DNA of 64,000 nucleotides. Origin: Pirellulales bacterium. GTDB taxonomy: Bacteria; Planctomycetota; Planctomycetia; Pirellulales; JANQPP01. Shown in pieces: positions 30,192 through 41,180 of the stretch (position 1 is its first letter; each line of letters opens with the position of its first letter). The stretch is from positions 20,937 through 84,936 of the forward strand of contig JANQPP010000190.1 in assembly GCA_028289405.1 (NCBI GenBank). The letters are read 5' to 3'. Made by a program: the position numbers and the translations under genes. Below the pieces are notes generated by a model. The model did no database searches. It worked only from the letters and a program-made list of their open reading frames with translations, and was not told the origin of the DNA.

Positions 30192-32582
30192 CTACAGATC
30201 GGCCACGGCTTGCGCCTGAACCAGCGTCTTTTCGGTGCTCGTGGGATCGACCGCTTGGCAACAGACGGTCAGCCGCTGTTTGATATCTTCGAGATCATCG
30301 TGCCAATCTTGGTCCGAAATGTCGGGCGGGCAGAGTTGCTGGAATTCTCCTACTAGCAGGATCAGCCGCAGCAAGTGACGAAAGATCAGCCCTTCCTGTT
30401 TCTGTAATCCCTTGCTCGTGATGTATTTGTTGAAATCGCCGCCATATTCCAAAATCTCTCCGGCGGCCCAGACAGGCACGACGCGAACCTCGCCCACGCC
30501 GGGAAAATCGTGTTCAAACTGGATGCGGAGCTTGTCGGCCAAGGTTAAAACCCAGACCCGTTCGCCGAACTCGTCGCGGGGATCTTCGTCCTCCTCGCTC
30601 GGAGCAAGCTGCTCCGCCGTGACGAGCCCCAGGCGCAGCAGTTGCTCATCCAGGCGGGTCGTGGCCAAGGGACCCGGCGGAAGCTGATCTTGGGGAGGGA
30701 CGCGGACATACCGCGCCACCGTGCCCGGCATTTCCAGTACGCTTTCCATGGCCTGCAAACGCTCTTCCTGGCTAGCGATGCCCAGATGATTCGCCAGAAA
30801 GACCCCGTACAGGGGATGGATGCTCCGCAGCATGATGAGCTTGTCCAACTCCGGCCTGGGATGCGCCTTTTCCGGCTGGTAGCGCGGCGGACCGTCTTCT
30901 TCCGTGTCGCTTCCGTTGTCTTTGTCGTGTGAGGAGGCTTCCGCCGAGCTAAGCAAGCCGGAGAGCAGTCCCGAGGTGGCCGGCTTCTCGCTCGCTTCGG
31001 ACAGAGGTTCCGCTTCATCGCCGGTCGGTGGCGGAGGTTCCAATTCGACGTACCCAGCCCGCCAGAGCGTGAGCAGCATGCGGTCGAGGTAGCGCAACTG
31101 CTGCTCGGTGTGTTTGCTGTCGAGGAGCCGCTTATGAATCAAGGCCCGCAACGGAGAGACCTCGGGCGATGCCAGCAGGTAATAGGCCAGCAACCGCCAA
31201 GGGATCGTCCCCTTGCTGGAAAGATTGCCTGGCGGTGAGGTCCGCAGTTTTTCGAATTGAGCTTGCGTCCAGTATTGTTCTCCAGTGCGGCGTTTGGGCA
31301 TCTTCTTTTTCAGGGTCTTTTTCGCCTTGCGCAGCCCCGGATCCTTGGTGTCCTCGGGGATTTGGTCATACTTCTCCTTCCAGCGGAGGATTTTTACATC
31401 ATCTTCGTGAGCCAGAGCGAAGACATACCCTTGCGTATCGAACTGAGGACGTCCGGCACGGCCAAAAATCTGATGCGCCGAGCTGGCTTCGATAATCTTC
31501 TTCTTGCCGGGCGGGCCCTTCATCAGGTTAGGCATCACGACCGATCTGGCAGGCAAGTTGATGCCGGCGGACAAGGTTTCCGTGCAGGTGGCCAGCGACA
31601 GCAGCTTGGCTTGATATAGCTCCTCCACCAGGCGGCGGTACTTGGGAAGCATGCCGGCGTGATGCACGCCGATGCCCCTCAAGAGGAGACGTTTGAGTTT
31701 CGGTCCCGCCCCTTGGGACAGGTCGGCCTCCTCCAGCCGGTCGGACAACTGCTTTTGCTGGACGTCGGTGATGAACCGTTTTCCTTTTAGCTGCTCAGCG
31801 ACTTGCCAGCATTCTTCCCGGTTAAAACAAAAGATCAGCGCCGGCGTGCGGGAATTCGCGTCTTCGCTGGAATACATGGATTCCAATTGCTCGGTGAGCA
31901 GTTTGTCGGGCACCCATTCGAAGGTCAGCGGGACCTTGCGTTCCTCGCTGCGCACCAGCTCCAAATGCCGCTGGTGGCTTTGTCGCAGCCAGGCGAGAAA
32001 GTCGACGGAGTTGCCCACCGTGGCCGAAAGGAGCAAAAGCCTGACGTGGGGCGGAAGAAGCCCCAGCGACAATTCCCAGACGATACCCCGCTCACGGTCA
32101 TTGAAGCTATGAAACTCGTCCATCACGACGGACGACACGTCTTGAAAATCGAAGGCTTCGCGGTGGAGCAGACGATTCAGCAGGATCTCCGCGACGACCA
32201 CGAGCACCCGGGCATCCGGGTTGACGCGGCGGTTGCCTGTCACCAACCCCACGTCTTCGGGTGAAAATCCCCAGCGGACCGCCGATGCCTGCAACTCCTG
32301 AAACTTTTGTTCGGTGAGGGCGATCAGCGGAGTGGTGTAGTAAGTGGTTTCCCTCCGGTGCAGGGCTTCAAACACGGCCGCTTCCGCGATGAGCGTCTTG
32401 CCGGTTCCCGTTGGCGCGCAAACCATGACCCCCTGATCCGAAGAGAACCAGGCGAGCAGGGCCTCTTCTTGGACCGGATATGGTTCGTACGGGAGTTGAT
32501 CCAGGTATTGCGTGGCCAAATCGTCCCGCGTGGGTAGATCGGTGGTCGGCGTATCAGCGGGGGACGGTCCATCGGACGTCAT
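30192..32582 (-). CDS. DEAD/DEAH-box SF2 helicase (Ski2-like)
   Basis: [85 protein letters not shown]. Confidence 0.93.
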   Translation of the reverse strand: MTSDGPSPADTPTTDLPTRDDLATQYLDQLPYEPYPVQEEALLAWFSSDQGVMVCAPTGTGKTLIAEAAVFEALHRRETTYYTTPLIALTEQKFQELQASAVRWGFSPEDVGLVTGNRRVNPDARVLVVVAEILLNRLLHREAFDFQDVSSVVMDEFHSFNDRERGIVWELSLGLLPPHVRLLLLSATVGNSVDFLAWLRQSHQRHLELVRSEERKVPLTFEWVPDKLLTEQLESMYSSEDANSRTPALIFCFNREECWQVAEQLKGKRFITDVQQKQLSDRLEEADLSQGAGPKLKRLLLRGIGVHHAGMLPKYRRLVEELYQAKLLSLATCTETLSAGINLPARSVVMPNLMKGPPGKKKIIEASSAHQIFGRAGRPQFDTQGYVFALAHEDDVKILRWKEKYDQIPEDTKDPGLRKAKKTLKKKMPKRRTGEQYWTQAQFEKLRTSPPGNLSSKGTIPWRLLAYYLLASPEVSPLRALIHKRLLDSKHTEQQLRYLDRMLLTLWRAGYVELEPPPPTGDEAEPLSEASEKPATSGLLSGLLSSAEASSHDKDNGSDTEEDGPPRYQPEKAHPRPELDKLIMLRSIHPLYGVFLANHLGIASQEERLQAMESVLEMPGTVARYVRVPPQDQLPPGPLATTRLDEQLLRLGLVTAEQLAPSEEDEDPRDEFGERVWVLTLADKLRIQFEHDFPGVGEVRVVPVWAAGEILEYGGDFNKYITSKGLQKQEGLIFRHLLRLILLVGEFQQLCPPDISDQDWHDDLEDIKQRLTVCCQAVDPTSTEKTLVQAQAVADL

Positions 32583-32960
32583 GAGAGACCTCTCAAGGGG
32601 CGGCACGAAAAGCGGGGACCATTGTAGCCGTCATGAACAGGGCGAGATATGTGCGAGGCTGGTTTGAATCTTCCTGGCACCAGGACACGTTTTCCGAGAA
32701 ATCGTCGGCGATCCCTTCTATGTCGGACACTGGTGTTATCTGATTGACTCGATGTATGTGATCGATGAGTGGGCGCAATTCGGCTCAAGGGCCAGGACTT
32801 GGAGAACTTCGGCAACTTCTCATTTTTTTGGCAAGTCCTTATTTTTGAAAGAGTTACAAAATGCAATTAGAGAACATAGTGAGATTCGGGGCTCCATGGC
32901 GCGGCACCTGCTAAATAACGAGACATGACCCATGAAAACTCGTTTAAGGGAGTCCGAATC

Positions 32961-33515
32961 ATGAAGATGCTGAACAACCGCAAAACAGGGATCGCGTTGG
33001 CCATGGCCGCTTTGCTGGGCGTGGGAGCTTTCACCAATTCCGCCGAAGCCGGGCACAAGCGGGCCTATCACCACGGCTACTGTGGCTTTCGAGGCGAGTC
33101 GCAGATGATCCAGGCACTCGATTACTTGTATGCCACCTACGAAGACCCGTGTCTTTCGTTGCGGTATGTCATTCTGGCTAAAAGCCGGGTGGCGCGGGCT
33201 TGGGCACACGTATGCAATCGAGATTCGCGGGACCTGCTCAAGTATGCCAAGCATTGCCTGAACGACTATATCCGATTTCGACGTCCGTGCGACTTGCGGA
33301 GCGCCATCGAAAAGATCGAGGCCGCGCTCGAGTTTGAGCGAGGGGTTTTCCAAAGCCAACACGACATTCACGATCACTACCCCACAACCTTTCGCTCCGG
33401 TTATCGAGATAGGTACTTCGGACCCGATCGCTATCGCGGTCGAGTGGATTACCGCTCTCCTCTGCCCCGGTGGTTGCAGGCCTATTCCATTATCGCCCGC
33501 GGTCTGAGCGATTGA
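32961..33515 (+). CDS. Secreted hypothetical protein
   Basis: Signal peptide MKMLNNRKTGIALAMAALLGVGAFTNSAEA; terminator follows. Confidence 0.7.
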   Translation: MKMLNNRKTGIALAMAALLGVGAFTNSAEAGHKRAYHHGYCGFRGESQMIQALDYLYATYEDPCLSLRYVILAKSRVARAWAHVCNRDSRDLLKYAKHCLNDYIRFRRPCDLRSAIEKIEAALEFERGVFQSQHDIHDHYPTTFRSGYRDRYFGPDRYRGRVDYRSPLPRWLQAYSIIARGLSD

Positions 33516-33561
33516 AACGCTGCGATTCGGGCTGCGCGGCAAGCGGTTGACATCTTTCGGA

Positions 33562-33604
33562 GGGCGGCGTTCCGGTGCATGTCGGAACGTCGCCCTTCTT
33601 TGTA
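33562..33604 (+). terminator. Rho-independent terminator
   Basis: gggcggcgttccg ... cggaacgtcgccc then ttctttgt. Confidence 0.75.
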
Positions 33605-33759
33605 TTTGCAGGTCTTGCTCGTAAAGCCTCCACCGGGTTCGGCACCTATTCCGCCCCTACGCGGCATCGTATACTGCGTTTTCGCACGTGAGTTTAATTT
33701 TTTTCGTGCTTTGCTAGATCCCGTCTCACCAGCCGGACAACGGCATCTCGGGTTGCCTC

Positions 33760-34017
33760 ATGATCAACAAAGAATTGCTGGATATTTTGGTCTGCCCGGA
33801 ATCACGGACCCGTTTGCAGGTGGCCGATGAGGAACTGCTCGGTCGCGTAAATGCCGCGATCTCGGCGGGCACCTTGGTCAATCGCGCGGGTCAAACAGTG
33901 ACACAAGCCTGCGACGGCGGATTGGTGCGGGAGGATGGCCAAGTCCTGTATCCGGTGGTAGAAGAAATACCTATCCTGCTCGTGGACGAGGGAATTCCGT
34001 TGGATCAATTGCGGTGA
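33760..34017 (+). CDS. Trm112-like / DUF343-type small protein
   Basis: MINKELLDILVCPESRTRLQVAD ... LVREDGQVLYPVVEEIPILLVDEGIPLDQL. Confidence 0.82.
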   Translation: MINKELLDILVCPESRTRLQVADEELLGRVNAAISAGTLVNRAGQTVTQACDGGLVREDGQVLYPVVEEIPILLVDEGIPLDQLR

Positions 34018-34090
34018 GGCGGCCCCACAGCGCTCAGGAAAATGTCGCGCATGCATATCTTTTAGGTGCTAACGAGTGAGTGACCTACGA

Positions 34091-34438
34091 ATGTCGAACG
34101 AAAGCACGATTTTCGAAAAGATCATTCGCCGTGAAATCCCCGCGGACATCGTGTTCGAGGATGAAAAATGCCTGGCGTTTCGTGACGTCTCGCCGCAAGC
34201 GCCGACCCATGTGCTGCTCATTCCGAAAAAGCCCATCGCTTCCACGGCAGACTTAACGGATGAAGATGGACCGTTACTTTCGCACCTTTGGCTCGTGATT
34301 CCCGATTTGGCTCGGCAACTTGGGCTGAACACCGGATATCGCGTAGTGGTCAATTGTGGGGTGGATGGCGGACAGACGGTGCCGCATCTCCACTTTCACA
34401 TCCTCGGTGGCCGCAGTTTGGGGTGGCCTCCCGGTTGA
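34091..34438 (+). CDS. HIT family (HINT-like) protein
   Basis: [66 protein letters not shown]. Confidence 0.95.
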   Translation: MSNESTIFEKIIRREIPADIVFEDEKCLAFRDVSPQAPTHVLLIPKKPIASTADLTDEDGPLLSHLWLVIPDLARQLGLNTGYRVVVNCGVDGGQTVPHLHFHILGGRSLGWPPG

Positions 34439-34734
34439 ATCTCACCTTTCCCTGGATCAATCGCGATCCGCATGAAGCGTTCGAAAGATCGTGATCGCGA
34501 TGGGGGAAAACGACGTTCGCCAATGTCTGCTCCATGAGTGCCCAGGCAATCGTGCCGGTTGTCCGGTTTGGAACGGAAAATACGTCCGCTAAAACCACGC
34601 GCGAAGGGTCATCGTCGGGATCCTCATGTCTATAATTTAATGTGGGCGTTGAAGTGGGGAAAACCTCGCGGTTTGCGCCGCAAATCACCTTGTCCGAAGA
34701 AATGGGCGCTGCTACATTTTTCGAAGTGGGGTGA

Positions 34735-35259
34735 TTGTGGCGAAAGAACGCGATTAATCGCAATATCGTGCCGAAGGGGAGTTCCTTGCCCGTGCCCGAT
34801 TTGAAGCTTGAACTCGACGCGGAAAAGATCGGTGCCGCATACCCGGAGCAACCGGTGATCGTGGCGCCGGAAACGACGATTCATGAAGTATTTCAACTCC
34901 TCAACGCCGAGGGGGTAGGAAGTGTTTTAGTTTGCGAGGCGGGCTCCCTCGTGGGAATTTTCACGGAACGCGATGCCTTGAAACTCATGGCTTCGCGGGC
35001 TTCCCTCGAAGGGCCGATTCGCCAGGTGATGAGTCGTTCGATTGTGACTATTCGTGAAGACGAAAGCGTGGCAGAGGCCGTGAAACGCATGGCGGAAGGA
35101 GGGTACCGCCGACTGCCTATCGTGAACGGCAAAGGGTGCCCCACCGGCGTGGCGGGCGTGGCAGGGATTCTGCATTATTTAGCCGATCATTTTCCACGCA
35201 CGATCTACAACCTCCCCCCCGATCCCCAGGCCATATCTCGGGAACGCGAAGGCGCCTGA
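34735..35259 (+). CDS. CBS-domain pair protein
   Basis: PVIVAPETTIHEVFQLLNAEGVGSVLVCEAGSLVGIFTERDAL and VMSRSIVTIREDESVAEAVKRMAEGGYRRLPIVN; start uncertain. Confidence 0.88.
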   Translation: MWRKNAINRNIVPKGSSLPVPDLKLELDAEKIGAAYPEQPVIVAPETTIHEVFQLLNAEGVGSVLVCEAGSLVGIFTERDALKLMASRASLEGPIRQVMSRSIVTIREDESVAEAVKRMAEGGYRRLPIVNGKGCPTGVAGVAGILHYLADHFPRTIYNLPPDPQAISREREGA

Positions 35260-35370
35260 GCATAAAGATGCAGTACGATTCTCAACGCTTAGACCGGTCG
35301 AGACGGGGAGGCGTTGGCCTCACTGCCACGGGCGGCCAAGTTCTACCTTTCTCCCCTCAAAAAATAGAAG

Positions 35371-37227
35371 ATGGCGACCACAGAAACAAAAATTAGCAAG
35401 CCCAAGGTCCAACTTGATCGCGTCACCGTTCGCTTCTGCGGCGATTCGGGTGACGGGATGCAGCTCGCGGGCAATCAGCTCACGAACACTTCCGCCCTCA
35501 TGGGGAATGACGTCGCGACTTTCCCGGACTTTCCGGCGGAAATTCGCGCCCCACGCGGCACGAAAGCGGGCGTGAGCGGATTCCAAATCCATTTCGCAAG
35601 CCAAGAAATTCACACTCCGGGCGACGATGTGGACGCCCTGGTCGCCATGAATCCGGCGGCCTTGGTCACTAATATTCGAGACCTCCGGACCAACGGCATC
35701 CTAGTCGTCGATCAAGATTCCTTCGACAAAAAAGGGCTGGGGCAGGCTGGGTACTCCTCCAATCCTCTGGAAGACAACAGTCTTAATGGGTACCAGTTGC
35801 ACACCATTCCCATTACCCAGTTGACACGCAACGCGGTCGATGGGCTGGGATTGAGCCAGAAGGAATCGGACCGTTGCCGCAACTTCTTCGCGATGGGCCT
35901 GATTTTTTGGCTCTACGATCGCCCACTCGATCCCACGTTGCGGTATATCGATGAGAAATTCGGCAAACGGCCGCAAATCGCTGACGCGAATCGCCGGGCG
36001 TTGAAGTCCGGTTTCCATTACGGGGAAACTGCCGAAGCGGTCGCCACGCAGTTCCACGTAGAGCCCGCCCGGCTCGAACCGGGCACCTACCGCAATATTA
36101 TGGGGAACACGGCCCTGGCTTGGGGCTTGATCGCCGCCGCTCATCTGAGTCAAAAGCGGTTATTTCTGGGGGCTTACCCCATTACCCCGGCGAGCGACAT
36201 TCTGCACGAGTTGAGCCGGCACAAACGGTTCAACGTGTTGACCTTTCAAGCGGAGGACGAAATTGCCGCGGTGACTGCCACGCTAGGCGCGGCTTTCGCG
36301 GGAGAAATGGCCGTGACCGCTTCTAGTGGTCCTGGCATCGCTTTGAAGGCGGAGGCGATCGGTTTGGCGGTCATGACCGAACTGCCCATGATTGTGATCG
36401 ATGTGCAGCGGGGTGGTCCCTCCACGGGTTTGCCCACGAAAACAGAACAGGCTGACTTGCTGCAGGCGATGTTCGGTCGTAACGGAGAATGTCCCGCGGC
36501 CGTGATCGCGGCCCGTAGTCCGGCCGATTGTTTCGACGTCGCCCAAGAAGCTTGGCGTTTGGCCGTGCGATACATGATGCCCGTCTTCTTGTTGACCGAT
36601 GGCTACATCGCTAACGGATCGGAGCCTTGGCGGATTCCGGACGTCGACAGCCTGGAAAAAATTCCGATCGAACATCCCGGCGCCGCGGAGAATGGTGAAC
36701 CATTCTTGCCCTATCAACGGGACGAACGGCTTTCCCGTCCATGGGCACTTCCCGGTACGCCAGGACTGATGCACCGGATCGGCGGACTCGAAAAACAAGA
36801 CATCACTGGCAATGTGAGTTATGATCCGCTCAACCACCAGCATATGACCGACGTGCGGGCCCAGAAGGTGGCCAATATCGCGAACGACATCCCGCTCCAA
36901 TCCGTACAGGGTCCCGAAGAAGGGAAATTGCTCGTAGTTAGTTGGGGCGGCACCTATGGAGCCTGCGCGACCGCCGTGCAGCGTGCGCAGGCTGCCGGTA
37001 AATCGGTGGCCCATTGCCACCTGCGCTACTTAAATCCCTTCCCCCGCAACTTCGCCGAGATTCTCCCGCGATTTGAAAAAATCCTCGTTCCGGAACTCAA
37101 CATGGGACAACTGCGGCTCTTGTTGCGGGATCGATTTCTCATTGACGCAGTCGGATTGAACAAGGTCCAAGGCCGACCTTTCAGCGTCCAAGAAGTGCTC
37201 GAAAAAATCGAGGAAATTACGGAATAG
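35371..37227 (+). CDS. korA: 2-oxoacid:acceptor (ferredoxin) oxidoreductase subunit alpha
   Basis: RFCGDSGDGMQLAGNQLTN (gamma domain) fused to alpha domain GAYPITPASDILHELSRH, AEDEIAAVTATLGAAFAGEMAVTASSGPGIALKAEAIGLAVMTELPMIVIDVQRGGPSTGLPTKTEQADL. Confidence 0.93.
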   Translation: MATTETKISKPKVQLDRVTVRFCGDSGDGMQLAGNQLTNTSALMGNDVATFPDFPAEIRAPRGTKAGVSGFQIHFASQEIHTPGDDVDALVAMNPAALVTNIRDLRTNGILVVDQDSFDKKGLGQAGYSSNPLEDNSLNGYQLHTIPITQLTRNAVDGLGLSQKESDRCRNFFAMGLIFWLYDRPLDPTLRYIDEKFGKRPQIADANRRALKSGFHYGETAEAVATQFHVEPARLEPGTYRNIMGNTALAWGLIAAAHLSQKRLFLGAYPITPASDILHELSRHKRFNVLTFQAEDEIAAVTATLGAAFAGEMAVTASSGPGIALKAEAIGLAVMTELPMIVIDVQRGGPSTGLPTKTEQADLLQAMFGRNGECPAAVIAARSPADCFDVAQEAWRLAVRYMMPVFLLTDGYIANGSEPWRIPDVDSLEKIPIEHPGAAENGEPFLPYQRDERLSRPWALPGTPGLMHRIGGLEKQDITGNVSYDPLNHQHMTDVRAQKVANIANDIPLQSVQGPEEGKLLVVSWGGTYGACATAVQRAQAAGKSVAHCHLRYLNPFPRNFAEILPRFEKILVPELNMGQLRLLLRDRFLIDAVGLNKVQGRPFSVQEVLEKIEEITE

Positions 37228-37260
37228 AGCTTAAACCATATTAATTATCGCCACGAAACC

Positions 37261-38286
37261 ATGGAAACCACGGAAACCTCTCTGCCCGTCCTAAAACCTG
37301 CGGACTACGCTTCGGATCAAGATGTCCGGTGGTGCCCCGGATGTGGGGACTACTCCATCCTCGCGCAAATGAAGAAGGTGCTTTCCAGTACGGGTGCCTC
37401 GCGCGAGAATACGGTCTTCATCTCCGGCATCGGCTGTTCAAGCCGTTTTCCATACTACATGAATACGTACGGCATCCACTCCATCCATGGGCGGGCGCCC
37501 GCCGTCGCTACTGGGCTCAAGACCGTCCGCCCCGATTTGAATGTGTGGGTGATCACGGGAGACGGGGATGGGCTCAGCATCGGTGGCAATCACTTGATGC
37601 ACGCCATTCGCCGCAACCTGGATTTCAACATCGTCCTGTTTAATAACCGCATTTACGGCCTCACGAAGGGCCAATATTCACCGACGTCACCGCTGGGAAA
37701 GGTCACCAAGAGCACGCCGATGGGCGCGATCGACAACCCCCTGCATCCGCTTTCCATTGCCATTGGATGCGAAGCCGCTTTCGTCGCCCGGTCAATCGAC
37801 GTGAATATTAAACATTTGGGGGAAACACTGCAGCGGGCGGCGGCTCACTCTGGCACCTCCTTCGTGGAAGTGTATCAAAATTGCAACGTCTTCAACGACG
37901 GTGCTTTCGACTATGCCACGAATCGAGATACGAAGCAGGACACGACGGTCGAATTGCAGCACGGCAAGCCGCTGATATTTGGAAAAAACCGTGATAAAGG
38001 AATCCGGCTTAATGGCATGGAACCGGAAGTCGTCGAATTAGGCAAAGGAATCACCGAGGATGACCTACTGTTTCACGACGAGAAAAGCCCTGAGCCTACA
38101 TTGGCCTACTTGTTGAGCCGTATGCGGCAACCAGAATTTCCTGAACCGATCGGCGTATTTCGCTGTGTCGACCGCACTCGGTACGATGACCTGATGAACC
38201 AGCAGGTCCAAGAAGCTCGTGAGAAGGCAGGGCCTGGGGACTTGAGAGATATATTTCATTCAGGTGAAACTTGGACCGTCCAATAA
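37261..38286 (+). CDS. korB: 2-oxoacid:acceptor (ferredoxin) oxidoreductase subunit beta
   Basis: VRWCPGCGDYSILAQMKK, ISGIGCSSRFPYYMNTYGIHSIHGRAPAVATGLK, ITGDGDGLSIGGNHLMHAIRRNLD, NNRIYGLTKGQYSPTS. Confidence 0.95.
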   Translation: METTETSLPVLKPADYASDQDVRWCPGCGDYSILAQMKKVLSSTGASRENTVFISGIGCSSRFPYYMNTYGIHSIHGRAPAVATGLKTVRPDLNVWVITGDGDGLSIGGNHLMHAIRRNLDFNIVLFNNRIYGLTKGQYSPTSPLGKVTKSTPMGAIDNPLHPLSIAIGCEAAFVARSIDVNIKHLGETLQRAAAHSGTSFVEVYQNCNVFNDGAFDYATNRDTKQDTTVELQHGKPLIFGKNRDKGIRLNGMEPEVVELGKGITEDDLLFHDEKSPEPTLAYLLSRMRQPEFPEPIGVFRCVDRTRYDDLMNQQVQEAREKAGPGDLRDIFHSGETWTVQ

Positions 38287-38301
38287 AGGAAGCCCGACAC
38301 G

Positions 38302-38811
38302 ATGATCTGTCCTGACTGCGGGTACGAAAATATCCCGGGTGCCGACCACTGTGATGCGTGTGGCCAACCGCTGGCTCCACTGAGCACGCCGGATCCTGGA
38401 ACGGATATCGAACGGCGCCTCATCGAGGAGCCCCTCAAGGATGTCGGCGTGGGCGATCCGCTGTTAGTGGCCCCTCAAACTCCGGTCGGCGAAGTTCTCC
38501 AAAAGCTCGTTGATGCCAAAGTTGGGTGTGCCCTGGTAGCCGATGGAGATGTGCTCCTTGGCATTTTCACCGAACGGGACGCTTTGCGACGCCTCAACAC
38601 GCGCGCCAATGAGCTTTCTCAGGAACCGGTTTCAAAGTTCATGACGGAGTATCCGCAAGTGCTGGACGTCTCGGATAATATCGTCTATGCGGTTCACGCC
38701 ATGAACCAGGGCGGTTACCGCCATATCCCGCTACTATCTGACCAAAAGATCGATGGCATCGTCTCCGTGCGGGATATCCTTAGCTACATGACTCAGTGCC
38801 TACCTGGCTGA
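38302..38811 (+). CDS. Zinc-ribbon + CBS-domain pair protein
   Basis: MICPDCGYENIPGADHCDACGQPL; LVAPQTPVGEVLQKLVDAKVGCALVADGDVLLGIFTERDAL; VLDVSDNIVYAVHAMNQGGYRHIPLL. Confidence 0.9.
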   Translation: MICPDCGYENIPGADHCDACGQPLAPLSTPDPGTDIERRLIEEPLKDVGVGDPLLVAPQTPVGEVLQKLVDAKVGCALVADGDVLLGIFTERDALRRLNTRANELSQEPVSKFMTEYPQVLDVSDNIVYAVHAMNQGGYRHIPLLSDQKIDGIVSVRDILSYMTQCLPG

Positions 38812-39146
38812 CGTGCCTTTCTGGCTGGCCTCCGAATGATCGTTCGTGCAAAACCTCTGTTGCACGAAAACGAGCTTTACATGATCTCGAAACGTCGAGG
38901 CTCCGCACGACTTTTTTAGGCACCGGTAGTTCCCGCCCACGTCATGCACTCCCGCTACTCGATTCTGTTGTAGGCGGGTCTTTTTCCGGCGTGACTGATA
39001 TCTCCCATTCATGCGTCGGACATTTTCGCGACGTATGTTATTCTGACAGACCAGATTCGGCATGTCCGGATAATGACTTTGGCGGGGTCCAGTAATGATT
39101 CCGCTGCAAGATCCTCCAGCGCAAAGGCGGAGCGACTGGAACACAG

Positions 39147-40349
39147 ATGCGTATTGAAGACCTGGACCTTGAGTCCGCGAATAGTGGCTCCCGGGCACGT
39201 GCTACGGTCGTTTGGGAGAACTCGGAGCGGGCGCCCTGCTCCCTATATTTCGAAGTTCCCGAAGAGTTCTCGACATGGCTGCAACCCAGGCCAGAGGCGT
39301 TTCTGCTAGCGGCGTTGGTTCCCGCGATGCGGCATGGAGAAAAACGTCTCAAATTGGCTGGGGAGTTGTGTCCAAGGCTTTACGACGGCCTGGAAACCGC
39401 GGCCGCCTTGTTGCGCTGCTGGTATCCCCGCAAATATGGCGCGGTCCAGATTGAACCGGCAGGGATCCGGCGTTCTCCCGAATACTCCGCGCGACGGCAT
39501 GCGGCTTGCTTTCTCTCCGGGGGCGTGGATTCCCTGGCCACTCTCCGGCAGAACAAATTGACCTATTCCGGGGAACACCCCTTCGCGATCCAATCGGGCA
39601 TTATCGTTCGCGGTTTCGATATCCACGAACAGGCCACGGCGCAGTGGAACTTGGCTCTGGCTGCACTGCGTGAAGTAGCTCGAGACGCGGAGATTTCGCT
39701 GATACCTGTCTTCACGAATCTCCGAGAGTTGGAAGGGGACTTACAAGTTTGGGTCGAAGCGTTTCATGGTGCCGCTTTAGCTGCCGTTTCGCAGGTCTTG
39801 GTTTCCCAAATCGATCGGGCATACATTGGTTCCACGTACGATCTTCGGAGCCTGGAGCCTTGGGGTTCGCACCCGCTGTTGGATGTCTGCTACGGAACGA
39901 CCGACCTGGAAATGCACCATGATCTCATCCGCATGTCGCGTTTGGACAAGTTACGGCTGCTGGCGGATTGGCCGGTCGGGCTGAACCATATGCGTGTCTG
40001 CACGCATGACGCGGAGCGCGAACTGAACTGTGGTCAATGCGAAAAATGTTTACGAACCATGACCGGACTATGTGCTTTGGGAGCGTTAAATCATTGTCAG
40101 GCATTCCAGAAAGACGATGTCACGGCGGACATGTTGTTGCGGATGCCGTTTTGGGCCGAGTGGCAGGTGCACCGGTATCAAGACATCTTCCATTGCCTCG
40201 AAGGCACCGGGCGGCAGGACCTCATGGACGCTATCTCACGTCAAATACGCTTCTTTCGCAGAAAAGAGCGGATCAAGCGCCTCGATCGCAAATTCTTGGC
40301 GGGCGGACTCACTTTCTGTTTCCAGAAGATGCGAGCGGCCTTCCGGTGA
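39147..40349 (+). CDS. PP-loop ATPase-like (QueC-like) protein of unknown function
   Basis: ACFLSGGVDSLATLR (PP-loop SGGxDS), C-terminal CTHDAERELNCGQCEKCLRTMTGL; ~110 aa N-terminal extension without recognised motif. Confidence 0.75.
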   Translation: MRIEDLDLESANSGSRARATVVWENSERAPCSLYFEVPEEFSTWLQPRPEAFLLAALVPAMRHGEKRLKLAGELCPRLYDGLETAAALLRCWYPRKYGAVQIEPAGIRRSPEYSARRHAACFLSGGVDSLATLRQNKLTYSGEHPFAIQSGIIVRGFDIHEQATAQWNLALAALREVARDAEISLIPVFTNLRELEGDLQVWVEAFHGAALAAVSQVLVSQIDRAYIGSTYDLRSLEPWGSHPLLDVCYGTTDLEMHHDLIRMSRLDKLRLLADWPVGLNHMRVCTHDAERELNCGQCEKCLRTMTGLCALGALNHCQAFQKDDVTADMLLRMPFWAEWQVHRYQDIFHCLEGTGRQDLMDAISRQIRFFRRKERIKRLDRKFLAGGLTFCFQKMRAAFR

Positions 40350-40658
40350 TCGAATCCCCCGCACCCGCCCTTTTTGTTTCCTTGCCTCCGAAGAACTATT
40401 TTTTGTCGACAGATCGTTGTATCCCGTTCATCATCGTGCACACCGTCGGGACAAAAAAAGCGAAAAAAGTGGTTATTCCGGCCTGGCGGATGAATTCCCG
40501 CCCCGCGAGGGCGATAGGCCAGATGTCAACGACCGTCGTGGGCTACATTTGAATGGTTTTGGGTCGAGCCATCTCATTGGCGAATGTAGTTGGCCCAGCT
40601 TGCAGCGAGACTCCGCTTATTGGCGGAGGGGCCCACGCGACTTCAGAAAGGTTGGGAA

Positions 40659-41153
40659 ATGTTCTTCACGCGGGAAAAAGGGAAGCAATATGAGCTTCAG
40701 GGGTACCTGCGTCGCATTTGCGATTTGACAAGCCCCAATCTGCCCAGGATGGATGAAGATCGGGATCATGACCGTCAAAATCGGACAATTCCCGTCTTGC
40801 TGACGCCCTGGGATCAGGGCATGCCCGTGGTCGGCGAAACCACGACCGCGCTCACGCGGGATATTAGCGACAGCGGCCTGTCATTGACCATGGCTCAGCC
40901 GTGCCACGTGGAAGAAGTTGTCGTGGGCTTTTGGCTGCCCGATGTACAGGGTTATGAACCGTGGTTTTTCCAAGGATGCGTGCGTCACAACGTGGCGATC
41001 GGAGGATGGTTTTGGGCGCTGGGTATCGAAGCTAAGCAACTCTTGGCAGTGAGTGCGATACCCGAGTTGGAATTGCTCCTGCCAATGGTCAAAAGGCTTT
41101 TGCCATCTCAAGGAGCGAAACTGAACTCGCCTACAGCGCCAGCCGGTCGTTGA
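40659..41153 (+). CDS. PilZ-like domain protein
   Basis: RQNRTIPVLLTPW...TRDISDSGLSLTMAQP pattern typical of PilZ; start uncertain (TTG 40590 or ATG 40659). Confidence 0.55.
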   Translation: MFFTREKGKQYELQGYLRRICDLTSPNLPRMDEDRDHDRQNRTIPVLLTPWDQGMPVVGETTTALTRDISDSGLSLTMAQPCHVEEVVVGFWLPDVQGYEPWFFQGCVRHNVAIGGWFWALGIEAKQLLAVSAIPELELLLPMVKRLLPSQGAKLNSPTAPAGR

Positions 41154-41180
41154 AAGGCTTTCGTGGCTGCGTAGGAACCT

